Shown: piece by piece, positions 26,482-35,265 of the stretch
How the letters are laid out: each line of letters starts with the position of its first letter
Position numbering within the stretch: position 1 is the first letter of the stretch
DNA from: Planococcaceae bacterium Storch 2/2-2
GTDB lineage: Bacteria > Bacillota > Bacilli > Bacillales_A > Planococcaceae
Reading direction: 5' to 3'
Length of the DNA stretch: 58,823 bases
Assembly (NCBI GenBank): GCA_009740415.1
Contig: WOYE01000010.1
Location: 1-58,823, forward strand
The notes under the pieces: generated by a model
Databases searched by the model: none
Seen by the model: the letters and a program-made list of their open reading frames with translations, nothing else
What the model was told of the DNA's origin: nothing
Program-made: the position numbers and the translations under genes

Positions 26482-27170
26482 CGTAATCGTCCTTCCTCTT
26501 TCAATAAATGTTCCCACTTCGACCAAGGGTGTTCATTCGGTGGGAATGATGTAAACGTCATCTCTTCTTTTTTCGTCGGATGTGGAAACGTAAGCTCGTG
26601 AGACCAGAGTGCCAATTGTTCTCCTGGCCGATTGACCGACTGTCCGTACTTTTGATCTCCGTATAACGGGCAACCGATTGCAGCGAGTTGCACGCGAATT
26701 TGATGGGATCGTCCCGTCTCTAATCGGACGCGAACGAGTGAAAGTTCGTTATTCGTTGCGAGCACGTCGTACGTTAAAATCGCTTCTTTCGCTTCCTTTT
26801 TCTTTCGATCGACGACGTGAACGATATTTTTCTTTCGGTCTTTCCATAAATAGTTCGTCAACGTCGCATGACGCTCTTTCGGTACCCCGCGAACGACCGC
26901 GACATACGTTCGTTCCATCTCTCTTTTTCGTAACGTATCGGACAAACGTGATGCCCCTTTCGACGTTTTCGCGAAAACGATCGCTCCTCCGACCGGTCGA
27001 TCGAGCCGATGAACGAGCCCTAAATACACATTGCCTGGTTTATTGTAACGTTCTTTAATATCTTCTTTCCAAATCGTCAATAAATCACGATCTTTACTTT
27101 CGTCTGCTTGAACAGGTACGTTCGGCTCTTTTTCAACGACGAGTAAATGGTTGTCTTCATATAAAATCAT
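26478..27170 (-). CDS. Pseudouridine synthase, RluA family
   Basis: Converts uridine to pseudouridine in rRNA or tRNA; 230 residues. The catalytic aspartate lies in VHRLDRPVGGAI (about residue 57), the RluA-family HRLD signature. RVRLETGRSHQIRVQLAAIG (about 152-171) is the second family motif. It lacks an S4 RNA-binding domain, so it is a short single-domain member. AAAGGG precedes the ATG. It sits 22 bases after the phosphatase gene and overlaps the ATP-grasp gene by four bases. The exact target site is unknown. Confidence 0.88.
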   Translation of the reverse strand: MILYEDNHLLVVEKEPNVPVQADESKDRDLLTIWKEDIKERYNKPGNVYLGLVHRLDRPVGGAIVFAKTSKGASRLSDTLRKREMERTYVAVVRGVPKERHATLTNYLWKDRKKNIVHVVDRKKKEAKEAILTYDVLATNNELSLVRVRLETGRSHQIRVQLAAIGCPLYGDQKYGQSVNRPGEQLALWSHELTFPHPTKKEEMTFTSFPPNEHPWSKWEHLLKEEGRLR

Positions 27171-27191
27171 ACAATTAAAACGCCCTTTCTA

Positions 27192-27665
27192 TTATCGTTC
27201 AAACGGTCCATGTTCACGCTCAATTTTTTCATATAGACGTTGAGTCGCTTCTGTAACAAGGTCATACGTCTCTTGGAAATCACCCGTATAATACGGATCA
27301 GGAACATCTTTCAATGAACCGTCGACGAGATCAAGCAATCGAAAGACGTGATCAGCCGACCCACCGAACCGCTCCTGGATGTTCTGTTCGTTACTCGAAT
27401 CCATAGCGACGATGTAATCGAACGTATCACGGTCGTCCTTTCGTAATTGACGCGCATACATCCCTTCGGTTCCCACTTGATACTGCGCTAACTTGTTTAA
27501 CGTACCTTCGTGTGGTCGCTTCCCAACGTGCCAATCGCTCGTCCCAGCAGAATCAATTTCGAATCGATTCGCCACTCCTTTTTTCTCAACGAGGTCACGA
27601 AAAACAGCTTCAGCCATCGGTGACCGACAAATGTTTCCTAAACAGACGAATAATACTCGAATCAT
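27192..27665 (-). CDS. yfkJ: Low-molecular-weight protein-tyrosine phosphatase (YfkJ-like)
   Basis: Cysteine phosphatase of 157 residues. The P-loop is CLGNICR with nucleophile C8 and R14, and the general acid is the first aspartate of DPYYTG (about 122), preceded by proline. HVGKRPHEGT (about 46-55) matches the YfkJ group of tyrosine phosphatases rather than the arginine phosphatase YwlE. In B. subtilis yfkJ is next to yfkK, which here lies about 10 kb away. It heads a probable operon with the pseudouridine synthase and ATP-grasp genes. Confidence 0.9.
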   Translation of the reverse strand: MIRVLFVCLGNICRSPMAEAVFRDLVEKKGVANRFEIDSAGTSDWHVGKRPHEGTLNKLAQYQVGTEGMYARQLRKDDRDTFDYIVAMDSSNEQNIQERFGGSADHVFRLLDLVDGSLKDVPDPYYTGDFQETYDLVTEATQRLYEKIEREHGPFER

Positions 27666-27754
27666 CGCACTCTTCCTCTCTACTCTTACTCTCTCTATAG
27701 TAACGAATTTCAGACGGTTAAGAAAGCGTTGTTCTCGCTTTGAAAAACGTTCAT

Positions 27755-27792
27755 AGAAAAAAGCTTACACTTCTATCGAGTGTAAGCTTTTC
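27755..27792 (-). terminator. Terminator after the acyltransferase gene
   Basis: The stem AAAAGCTTACACT/AGTGTAAGCTTTT is followed by six T residues on the minus strand, directly after the acyltransferase stop. Confidence 0.88.
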
Positions 27793-27794
27793 CT

Positions 27795-29678
27795 TCACGC
27801 GTTCGCTTCTTGAATTGCTTCCGCGACTGCACGTTTTTCCAATGCACGTAAAATAAGGCGAGCGTAAGATGCCGCTCCTTCTCTATTTAAATGCGTTTGA
27901 TCCGGTTCGAAAAACTCGGGGTGAGGTCCACTATGCGTGTACCAATCGATCAGCGTGACGTGATCATACTTTTCAGCAATGGCTCGCAACATACCGTTGA
28001 CACGGTCTTGCCACGAATCAGGCATTCTCGTATTAACGAGATAAATTTTACGATCCGTTCCTACTTTTTCGATCGTCGACTGCAAATCACTTTCATTGAA
28101 TCGGCCATTCGTACCGAGCGTAATGACGACGTGCTGACCGACCGCTCCTTGAGCGATCAATTGATCCATGACACTAGGTGCACTATACATTTGACGCCCA
28201 ATTCTCGCATCGATCGTCAACGCAGGAAAAATTTCTCGAAGCGCATCCGTTGCACCGATGACGACTGAATCTCCGATAATCGTCACATGTTGCTGTCGAA
28301 CCGCTTCTTTTACTGCTTCTTCATCGACTTCAATTTTTTCTTCCGGTTGTTCTACTGTTTCAACCGGTTCTTCTTCTTTCGTCTCTTCTGGTTCTTCTGC
28401 CAATGTCACCGTCTGGACTGCTTCTACTTTCGAATCGTCTACGTGACGATAGCTCGGTGCAATGATAATACCAGTAATGACGACGACACTTAATAGCCCC
28501 ATAATGACGGAACTGAACCAACGACGTTTGAAAAATGACGAAACGGTCCATTTTTTCTCTCGAACGTCAGCCATCCATCGTTTGATCGCTCCTTTTCGAA
28601 TCGGATCTTCAATGAGACGCCATGATAACTCTGAAAAGATTCCAATCAAAACGATTTGGATCAATGGAAGCCATCCGAAATAATCCGTACCATACAACCA
28701 ATTTTTCGTAATTAATAAAATCGGGTAATGCCATAAATAAATGCCATACGAACGTAATCCGACCCAACGAAGGACGGGTCCACTTAACAATTTTCCAAGT
28801 GTACTCGATGGATGAGCAACGACGCCAATTAGTAAAGCAATAACGATCGAGAAGACGAGCATCCCACCGACATACATAAATCCGTCAAACTCATCAATCC
28901 AATAAAAGGACCCGATCATGATGAAAATCATTACCCAGCCGAGTATGTCTAAACCGATTTTTCGATTTTTGGAAACCTTCGAAGAAAGCTGACGACTCGG
29001 CCACATAACCGCTAATGCAGCTCCGATTAATAATGAAAAAGCACGCGTATCCGTCCCGTAGTAAATACGGCTCGGATCTTCCCCGGGTACGTATAAATAT
29101 GCCATCCAAGTCGCTGAAACGAGAGCGAGTCCGAACAATGACCAAAATAACTGCTTTTTGCTTAAAGAAGCTTTCAATAAAACGAACATCACAATCGGCC
29201 ATAAAATGTAAAACTGCTCTTCGATTGCAAGCGACCAAAAATGAGTGACGAGCGAAGGTGCTTCAAAATTCTCAAAATATGACACATCTTGAATAATAAA
29301 CCACCAGTTACTAAAATAAAAAAGCGCCGCCAGTAAATCATCGCGCAAAGTAGCGAGTAATGTTTTATTAAAAATCGTTACCCATGCGAGAACGAAAAAC
29401 AACATACCGTAAACAGCCGGTAGCAAACGTCTCGCTCGTCGAATCCAAAATCGTTTAAAATCAATCGATCCTTCTTTTTTCCAATCGGCAATTAAAATAT
29501 CTGTTATTAAATAGCCGGAAAGGACGAAAAAGACCGTCACTCCTAAAAAACCACCGGTTGCCCAAGGTACGCTCATATGATAAAGGACGACCGCAATAAC
29601 GGATAGCGCACGCAATCCATCGAGTCCTGTCATGTAACGTCTTTTATGATTGTTCTTTTCGGGCAATTGTTTCCCCAT
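27795..29678 (-). CDS. Membrane O-acyltransferase with SGNH domain (OatA-like)
   Basis: Envelope modification enzyme of 627 residues in two parts. Residues about 15-390 form an Acyl_transf_3 domain of ten or more transmembrane helices, starting with GLDGLRALSVIAVVLYHM, which holds the catalytic histidine of the family. After an acidic linker (about 420-455), the extracellular SGNH domain shows IIGDSVVIG (about 470), ITLGTNG (about 528) and DQTHLNREG (about 600), giving the Ser and Asp-x-x-His set. This layout O-acetylates peptidoglycan (OatA) or surface glycans; the acceptor is inferred. Confidence 0.88.
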   Translation of the reverse strand: MGKQLPEKNNHKRRYMTGLDGLRALSVIAVVLYHMSVPWATGGFLGVTVFFVLSGYLITDILIADWKKEGSIDFKRFWIRRARRLLPAVYGMLFFVLAWVTIFNKTLLATLRDDLLAALFYFSNWWFIIQDVSYFENFEAPSLVTHFWSLAIEEQFYILWPIVMFVLLKASLSKKQLFWSLFGLALVSATWMAYLYVPGEDPSRIYYGTDTRAFSLLIGAALAVMWPSRQLSSKVSKNRKIGLDILGWVMIFIMIGSFYWIDEFDGFMYVGGMLVFSIVIALLIGVVAHPSSTLGKLLSGPVLRWVGLRSYGIYLWHYPILLITKNWLYGTDYFGWLPLIQIVLIGIFSELSWRLIEDPIRKGAIKRWMADVREKKWTVSSFFKRRWFSSVIMGLLSVVVITGIIIAPSYRHVDDSKVEAVQTVTLAEEPEETKEEEPVETVEQPEEKIEVDEEAVKEAVRQQHVTIIGDSVVIGATDALREIFPALTIDARIGRQMYSAPSVMDQLIAQGAVGQHVVITLGTNGRFNESDLQSTIEKVGTDRKIYLVNTRMPDSWQDRVNGMLRAIAEKYDHVTLIDWYTHSGPHPEFFEPDQTHLNREGAASYARLILRALEKRAVAEAIQEANA

Positions 29679-29794
29679 GTCATCACCACTCGTTTGAATT
29701 TCCCATTTCCATTCACTGTCATACTTTATGAATGATATGTATCGTTGCTAAAAAAGGCGATCGTTTCTTTTTTTGAATTTTTTTGCTGAATGAG

Positions 29795-29819
29795 GTTTAC
29801 CTTTGATCAGCGTGGGTAT
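29795..29819 (+). promoter_or_regulatory. Sigma-B promoter of the CsbD-like gene
   Basis: GTTTAC (29795-29800) and GGGTAT (29814-29819) are 13 bases apart, matching GTTTAA-N12-14-GGGTAT except for the last -35 base. It lies about 40 bases before the start of a CsbD-family gene, a classic sigma-B target. Confidence 0.8.
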
Positions 29820-29859
29820 TTATAAAATACAACAAACAATGGAAAGGAAGTTTTGAATT

Positions 29860-30156
29860 ATGAATAAAGATCACGTAAAAGGTACAGCAGACGAAGTAAA
29901 AGGTAACGTAAAAGAGGCTGCTGGTAAAGTAACGAACGATAAATCAACTGAAGCGAAAGGCGTCTTCGACCAAATGAAAGGTAAAGCTGAAAAAGCATTT
30001 GGCGACTTGAAAGATAAAGCGAGCCACACAGCAGACGACGTCAAAGAAAAAGCAGAACATCTTGCACACGATGCTAAAGAAAAAGCAGATGAAGTAGGCG
30101 ACAAAGTAAAAGGCGCTTTCAACAAAAACGATAAAAAAGAAAACGACGAGCAATAA
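29860..30156 (+). CDS. CsbD-family general stress protein with LEA-like tail
   Basis: Small highly charged stress protein of 98 residues. Residues 1-45 carry the CsbD pattern (KGTADEVKGNVKEAAGK). The remainder repeats lysine/glutamate/alanine helical units such as KDKASHTADDVKEKAEHLA, like late-embryogenesis-abundant proteins. Typical CsbD proteins have about 60-70 residues, so the tail is an extension. GGAAAGGAAG precedes the ATG. The sigma-B-type promoter fits induction by stress or stationary phase. Function in the family is not established. Confidence 0.85.
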   Translation: MNKDHVKGTADEVKGNVKEAAGKVTNDKSTEAKGVFDQMKGKAEKAFGDLKDKASHTADDVKEKAEHLAHDAKEKADEVGDKVKGAFNKNDKKENDEQ

Positions 30157-30181
30157 TTAACTAGTCGTTTCCTAATACGCG

Positions 30182-30216
30182 AGAGAAAGCGTTCGTTCAG
30201 ACGAGCGCTTTCTTTT
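30182..30216 (+). terminator. Terminator after the CsbD-like gene
   Basis: The stem AGAAAGCGTTCGT/ACGAGCGCTTTCT, with one mismatch, is followed by a short T tract. It lies just before the convergent rlmCD stop. Confidence 0.8.
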
Positions 30217-30224
30217 TCGTCGTT

Positions 30225-31592
30225 TTAACGACCCCACGTTAATTTCGCGACGTTTTCAATATGTGTTGAATGACCGAACATGTCGACCGGTTGCACTTCT
30301 TCTACCGTATAACCGCCGTCGCTCAACATTTTTAAATCACGCGCTAATGTTGCCGGGTTACACGATACGTACACGACACGACGCGGATGACGTTCCAAAA
30401 TCGTATCAATTAACGTTTCATCGCACCCTTTACGAGGAGGATCGACGACGAGTACATCGAATGACTGCCCTTCTTCATACCAACGGGTGACGACGTCTTC
30501 TGAAGCACCGACTTCAAACGTCACGTTATCAAAACCGTTCAGAGCCGCATTTCGCTTTGCATCTTCAATCGCTTGCTCGACGATTTCTACACCGTGGACG
30601 TGCGCTGCATCTTTCGCCAAAAAGAGTGAAATCGTTCCGATTCCACAGTACGCATCAACGACGCGTTCCGTACCCGTTAATTCAGCGTACTCTAATGTTT
30701 GACGATACAAGACGTCCGTTTGTTTCGAATTGACTTGGAAAAATGATTGCGCCGATATTTCAAAACGAATGCCGTTAATTTCATCGACAATCGTCGTCGG
30801 TCCGTACATCGGATAAGTCGTATGTCCTAAAATCGTATTCGTCTTTTCACTGTTCACATTTTGGACAATTGACGTAACATTTGGTAAAATCTTACGCACA
30901 GCTTTCACAATTTCTTCGCGATGTTTCAACTGTTTCTGTCGCGTCACAAAAACGACCATCGTTTCGCCTGTCGCCTCTGCCGTTCGGACGATGACATGGC
31001 GCAACATCCCTTTATGACGTTCTTCATCATAAGGTGTGAGGCCGAGTGCAAATAAGTGACGGCGCAATCCGTTCAGCAGCTGATCCGCTTCTTCTGACTG
31101 AATGAGACATTGCTCCGTATCGACAATGTCATGTGTCCGTGAACGATAAAATCCCCAAACGGCCTTCCCTTGTTGTAAGCCGATTGGCACTTGCGATTTA
31201 TTACGATAACGCCAAGGAGTTTCCATTCCTTTTACTGGATGCACAGGCACATCTTTTAAATGACCGATCCGATCCATTGCATCACGAACTGTTTGCCATT
31301 TTTGTTGAAGCTGTGCTTCATATGATAAATGTTGAAGTTGACAACCTCCACATTCGTCATAAACAGCACATGACGGCACAACACGATCGGGGGATTGTTC
31401 GATCCATTCCGTTACTTCACCGAATCCGTAACGCTTCAATGTCTTCGTTACACGCACTTCAACGATTTCACCTGGAATTGTGTTCGGAATAAATAAAGGG
31501 TAATGGTCAATTTTTCCTACCCCTTGTCCTGCCGATGTTAAATCTGTAATTGTTACGATATGTTTTTCATTTCGATTCACTGCAAAAGCCAC
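30225..31592 (-). CDS. rlmCD: 23S rRNA (uracil-5-)-methyltransferase RlmCD
   Basis: S-adenosylmethionine-dependent RNA m5U methyltransferase, 455 residues from the GTG at 31592. The N-terminal TRAM domain (about 10-65) precedes iron-sulphur cysteines in CAVYDECGGC and TEQC. The SAM site is VDAYCGIGTISL (about 308-319) and the catalytic cysteine is in VSCNPATLARDL (about 411). AAGGAGG lies eight bases before the GTG, and the frame upstream would run through it. B. subtilis YefA/RlmCD, its likely orthologue, methylates two 23S positions. Convergent with the CsbD-like gene. Confidence 0.92.
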   Translation of the reverse strand: MAFAVNRNEKHIVTITDLTSAGQGVGKIDHYPLFIPNTIPGEIVEVRVTKTLKRYGFGEVTEWIEQSPDRVVPSCAVYDECGGCQLQHLSYEAQLQQKWQTVRDAMDRIGHLKDVPVHPVKGMETPWRYRNKSQVPIGLQQGKAVWGFYRSRTHDIVDTEQCLIQSEEADQLLNGLRRHLFALGLTPYDEERHKGMLRHVIVRTAEATGETMVVFVTRQKQLKHREEIVKAVRKILPNVTSIVQNVNSEKTNTILGHTTYPMYGPTTIVDEINGIRFEISAQSFFQVNSKQTDVLYRQTLEYAELTGTERVVDAYCGIGTISLFLAKDAAHVHGVEIVEQAIEDAKRNAALNGFDNVTFEVGASEDVVTRWYEEGQSFDVLVVDPPRKGCDETLIDTILERHPRRVVYVSCNPATLARDLKMLSDGGYTVEEVQPVDMFGHSTHIENVAKLTWGR

Positions 31593-31677
31593 ACCAATAT
31601 CCTCCTTACCGTTACGTATCATTAGTGTACCATGTTTATCATTTTTTAAAAAACTATTTTATGAATGGAGTGATTCA

Positions 31678-32124
31678 ATGTTTAAACCAGTTCGCGGGAA
31701 AGTTCTCGCTTACATTACACAAAAAAGAGAAGGCGAATGGAAGCTACTCGTCTTAAAAGAAGTCGGTTCATCTGGCGGGTATGAAGTCCCTGGTGGAACG
31801 ATTGAGCCCGATGAATTATTAATCGATGCATTGTACCGGGAAATTGAAGAAGAAACGGGCATTCAACGTCACGAGTTAACGTTGATGCGCAAACTAAAAA
31901 AATCGAATTACTTCCCTGAAGATCGTCACATCGTACACGAACGTTCGATTTTTCTCGTTCAACTCGATGAACCGTATCCAGAAACGTGGACGCACACCGT
32001 GCAAGGCGAAGGCAAAGATGCTGGACTCACTCTTCAATTTGAATGGGTCTCACTCGATGATGTTCCACCCCTCGATGCCAATCAAAATGAAGCGATCGAC
32101 TTTATTCAACGTCTCGCTTACTAA
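31678..32124 (+). CDS. Nudix hydrolase
   Basis: Hydrolase of nucleoside diphosphates linked to another group; 148 residues. The Nudix box begins GTIEPDE and ends REIEEETGI (about residues 41-63), and all catalytic glutamates of the GX5EX7REUXEEXGU pattern are present. GGAG lies seven bases before the ATG. It is a single gene with its own terminator, divergent from rlmCD. The substrate cannot be predicted. Confidence 0.88.
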   Translation: MFKPVRGKVLAYITQKREGEWKLLVLKEVGSSGGYEVPGGTIEPDELLIDALYREIEEETGIQRHELTLMRKLKKSNYFPEDRHIVHERSIFLVQLDEPYPETWTHTVQGEGKDAGLTLQFEWVSLDDVPPLDANQNEAIDFIQRLAY

Positions 32125-32130
32125 TCGAAT

Positions 32131-32181
32131 GAAAGGACGATGCAACGACCTCGCTCGAGGTGTGGCATCGTCCTTTTTTTC
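32131..32181 (+). terminator. Terminator after the Nudix gene
   Basis: The stem AAAGGACGATGC/GCATCGTCCTTT, with an inner hairpin ACCTCG/CGAGGT, is followed by seven T residues on the plus strand. Confidence 0.9.
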
Positions 32182-32224
32182 ATGCTACTTTAAATGACCG
32201 TCGTAATTGAAACGACGCTTCACG

Positions 32225-33154
32225 TTACACATCTACTTTTCCACTGTCCACTAAGCGGTGCGGGCTCATTTCAGGTGCAAACATCTCAATATGTTGGCAT
32301 AAGTTTCGGAACGTAGCGGGTAACTTTCCACCGTATTCGCCATCTAAGTTAATGAGGACTTCATCGTGAGACGTCACGTTAATTTCACTCGCTCGTGCAG
32401 CGACGACGAGCGGGTCGTTCATATGCTCCCCGCGTAGTGCGAGCGTCACTACTCTCATAAATTCAGCGATGTTACATTTTCGTAAAATGAGCAGCGTAAA
32501 CTTCCCGTCATTAATGCTCGCACCCGGTGCTAACTTTTCAAAGCCACCGACCGAATTCGTCAAGCCGATTAAAAACATCATCGCTTCTTCATCGAATACT
32601 TCCCCATCGTACTCGATTCGAACGTGACTCGCATGGATAGAAGGTAACATTTCAATTCCTTTTAAATAATACGCCATTTGACCGAGCATCGTTTTTAGCT
32701 TGATTGGCACTTCGTACGTGAGCTCGGTTACACGACCTCCACCGGCGATGTTAATGAAGTGTCTCTCTTCATTCATAACACCGACGTCGACAGGTACCGT
32801 AAACCCATCTACAATGATGTCGAGTGCTTCGTCAATGGAACGGGGTATGCCTAATGCGCGTGCAAAATCGTTCGTCGTTCCCATCGGGATCAAGCCGATT
32901 TTAGGGCGGTGCTCTACATCGGATACTCCTGCTACGACTTCATTCAACGTTCCATCGCCACCTGCTGCGATAATGATGTCGTACTGACGTTCAACCGCCC
33001 ACTTTGCTGCTCGCGTCGCATCGCCTTCAGCCGTCGTCGCATGCGCACTCGTTTCATAGCCAGCTACTTCTAAACGCTCTAACACGTCAGCTAAATTTTT
33101 ACGAAACAACTCACGGCCTGCTGTCGGATTGTATATAATTCGTGCTCGTTTCAT
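32225..33154 (-). CDS. dgkB: Diacylglycerol kinase DgkB
   Basis: Soluble lipid kinase that phosphorylates diacylglycerol, returning lipid freed by lipoteichoic acid synthesis to phospholipid; 309 residues. The kinase signature AAGGDGTLNEVVAG (about residues 64-77) and the GTTNDFARALG loop (about 92-102) are intact. It matches B. subtilis DgkB (YerQ) in sequence and in its place between gatB and rlmCD. GAGGG lies before the ATG. It is probably transcribed alone or with the neighbouring thioredoxin-like gene's region. Confidence 0.93.
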   Translation of the reverse strand: MKRARIIYNPTAGRELFRKNLADVLERLEVAGYETSAHATTAEGDATRAAKWAVERQYDIIIAAGGDGTLNEVVAGVSDVEHRPKIGLIPMGTTNDFARALGIPRSIDEALDIIVDGFTVPVDVGVMNEERHFINIAGGGRVTELTYEVPIKLKTMLGQMAYYLKGIEMLPSIHASHVRIEYDGEVFDEEAMMFLIGLTNSVGGFEKLAPGASINDGKFTLLILRKCNIAEFMRVVTLALRGEHMNDPLVVAARASEINVTSHDEVLINLDGEYGGKLPATFRNLCQHIEMFAPEMSPHRLVDSGKVDV

Positions 33155-33216
33155 CGCTTTCCCTCTTTCATCGTTTCAATCGTACATTCTGTTATACAGA
33201 ACGTCTATACAAATGA

Positions 33217-33780
33217 TTAGTTGCATGAAGCGAGCCAATCGACGAGCTCATCATGTACGGCTCGCCAATACGATTGACTCGTTGCGTACCGATGCGTCAA
33301 TGTACGAATCGCTTCCTGTCGCTCCTCTTCAAAGTTCAGGTCCTCTTTTTCAGGTAACTCGCTCATCAGTTGCTCGACATCTCGTTGAACGACTCGTGCA
33401 CGTGGTCCCCACTTTTGAATCACTTTTCCTTCTTGATCCAACGCTAAAAAAATCGGAATCGAGCGACCGCCATTCGTTAAATGACAGTCGATTAATGTCA
33501 CATCTTCATCGCGTAATACGACACGTACGTCGATTTGGGCGAGTTCTGCAAGTCGCCGTAAAATCGGAACGTTCATCATCGCATCTCCACACCAATCTTC
33601 TGTAATGACTAAGACGACGACCGGCTTTCGCACGAGTGTCGCATAAAAAGAAGGTGTTTTCGTCATTTCAACTTTTTGATAAACGGCTAGCGCCCCTTCT
33701 TTTTTCGCTTCATCCGTCATTTGATCCATGTACGCTTCAACATCGACCCCACGTTCATAAAATTCCCACTCTACCGTCAT
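33217..33780 (-). CDS. Thioredoxin-family protein with EDWCGDA motif
   Basis: Protein of 187 residues with a thioredoxin fold. The active-site region reads TEDWCGDA (about 61-68), a single-cysteine motif rather than CxxC, with the cis-proline loop RSIPIFLALD (about 116-125). This matches the Thioredoxin_9 family; a redox role with one cysteine is uncertain. The ATG at 33780 has GGAGG seven bases upstream; the longer frame to 33828 would run into the upstream terminator. It lies 55 bases after gatB, beyond a terminator. Confidence 0.82.
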   Translation of the reverse strand: MTVEWEFYERGVDVEAYMDQMTDEAKKEGALAVYQKVEMTKTPSFYATLVRKPVVVLVITEDWCGDAMMNVPILRRLAELAQIDVRVVLRDEDVTLIDCHLTNGGRSIPIFLALDQEGKVIQKWGPRARVVQRDVEQLMSELPEKEDLNFEEERQEAIRTLTHRYATSQSYWRAVHDELVDWLASCN

Positions 33781-33795
33781 ACCCATTCCTCCCCT

Positions 33796-33828
33796 ATTGG
33801 AAAAGCACCCTCTAGGGGTGCCTTTCAT
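33796..33828 (-). terminator. Terminator after gatCAB
   Basis: On the minus strand the stem AAGGCACCC/GGGTGCTT is followed by TTCC. It is a modest terminator directly after the gatB stop. Confidence 0.7.
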
Positions 33829-33834
33829 TATTTA

Positions 33835-35265
33835 TTATCGTTTATTAATTTCTTGAGCGAGCAACTTGTTCACCATCGGTGGGTTCGCTTGCCCTTTCGT
33901 CGCTTTCATCACTTGTCCGACTAAGAAACCGAGTGCACGTTTCTTACCTTCCTTAAAGTCGATGATCGACTGCTCATTGTTATCTAAAATGTCATTGATG
34001 ATTGGAAGTAATGCGTCTGGATCTGAAATTTGAACGAGTCCTTTTTCTTCGACGATCACTTTTGGATCTCCACCATTTTCCATCAATTCAGCGAACACTT
34101 TTTTCGCGATTTTTGATGAAATCGTTCCATCCGCAATCAGTTGAACGAGTCCAGCTAATCCTTCCGGTGTGAGCGGTGTGTCGTGAAGCTCTACTTGCTC
34201 TTTGTTCAAGTGAGCAGATACGTCACCCATCAACCAGTTCGAAGCTAATTTCGGATCGGCTCCTTTAGCAACCGTCTCTTCAAAGAAGTCCGACATTTCT
34301 TTCGTTAACGTCAATACCATCGCATCGTACTCTGGCAAATCCCATTCGTTCACGTAACGATCTTTACGAGCATCTGGAAGCTCTGGAATTTCAGCTTTCA
34401 CACGTTCGATCCATGCATCGTCAACGTACACTTCTGGAAGGTCCGGATCGTTAATGAAACGGTAATCGTCCGCGCTTCCTTTTTCACGCATTAAAATCGT
34501 CTGTCCTGTCGTTTCGTCGTAACGGCGCGTTTGTGATTCAACGACACCACCTGAAGCGACGAGTTGTTTTTGACGTTCGACTTCGCTTTCAATTCCGCGA
34601 CGGACGAAGTTGAACGAGTTCAAGTTTTTCAATTCGGTTTTCGTGTTGAACTCTTCTTGTCCGATCGGGCGAATCGAAATGTTCGCGTCACAACGTAATG
34701 ATCCTTCCTCCATACGAACGTCGGATACGCCTGTATATTGGATGATCGCTTTCAATTTTTCTAAGAAAGCGTACGCTTCGTCCGCTGAGCGAATGTCCGC
34801 TTCTGTAACGATTTCGATGAGCGGCGTTCCTTGACGGTTTAAGTCAACGAGTGAAAAGCCGTAATCCGAGTGAGTTAATTTCCCAGCGTCTTCTTCTAAA
34901 TGAATGTGGTGGAGACGAATCCGTTTCGTTTCACCGTTCACTTCGATATCGACCCAACCGCCGACACCGATCGGACGTTCATCTTGTGTAATTTGGTACG
35001 CTTTCGGGTTATCTGGGTAGAAGTAATGTTTACGATCGAAATGTTGATGGCGTGAAATGTCACAGTTCAATGCGAGAGCTGCTTTCATGCCGTACTCGAT
35101 CGCTCGTTTGTTCAACATCGGCATGACACCTGGATAAGCGATGTCCGTAATATGAATGTTCGTGTTCGGTTCAGCACCGAAATGTGCAGGTGCTGGTGAG
35201 AAAATTTTCGTATCTGTTTTTAATTCAACGTGGACTTCAAGTCCTACAACTGTTTCGAAATTCAT
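33835..35265 (-). CDS. gatB: Asp-tRNA(Asn)/Glu-tRNA(Gln) amidotransferase subunit B
   Basis: tRNA-binding and kinase subunit of the transamidosome that turns Glu-tRNA(Gln) into Gln-tRNA(Gln); 476 residues. The start [12 protein letters not shown] is diagnostic. A metal/ATP region with [14 protein letters not shown] (about 77-90) and the C-terminal YqeY-like helical domain (about 330-476) are complete. It overlaps the gatA stop by four bases (ATGA), so translation is coupled. GatCAB implies that the cell makes Gln-tRNA, and perhaps Asn-tRNA, by the indirect route. Confidence 0.97.
   Translation of the reverse strand: MNFETVVGLEVHVELKTDTKIFSPAPAHFGAEPNTNIHITDIAYPGVMPMLNKRAIEYGMKAALALNCDISRHQHFDRKHYFYPDNPKAYQITQDERPIGVGGWVDIEVNGETKRIRLHHIHLEEDAGKLTHSDYGFSLVDLNRQGTPLIEIVTEADIRSADEAYAFLEKLKAIIQYTGVSDVRMEEGSLRCDANISIRPIGQEEFNTKTELKNLNSFNFVRRGIESEVERQKQLVASGGVVESQTRRYDETTGQTILMREKGSADDYRFINDPDLPEVYVDDAWIERVKAEIPELPDARKDRYVNEWDLPEYDAMVLTLTKEMSDFFEETVAKGADPKLASNWLMGDVSAHLNKEQVELHDTPLTPEGLAGLVQLIADGTISSKIAKKVFAELMENGGDPKVIVEEKGLVQISDPDALLPIINDILDNNEQSIIDFKEGKKRALGFLVGQVMKATKGQANPPMVNKLLAQEINKR

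Noticed and set aside
29860-30156. Minus-strand protein genes opposite the CsbD-like gene
   Set aside because: They are mirror images of the lysine-rich coding strand, without ribosome sites or promoters.
30225-31592. Frameshift or truncation in the long minus-strand genes
   Set aside because: rlmCD, pcrA, ligA, purL and others read through without breaks and have full family length.
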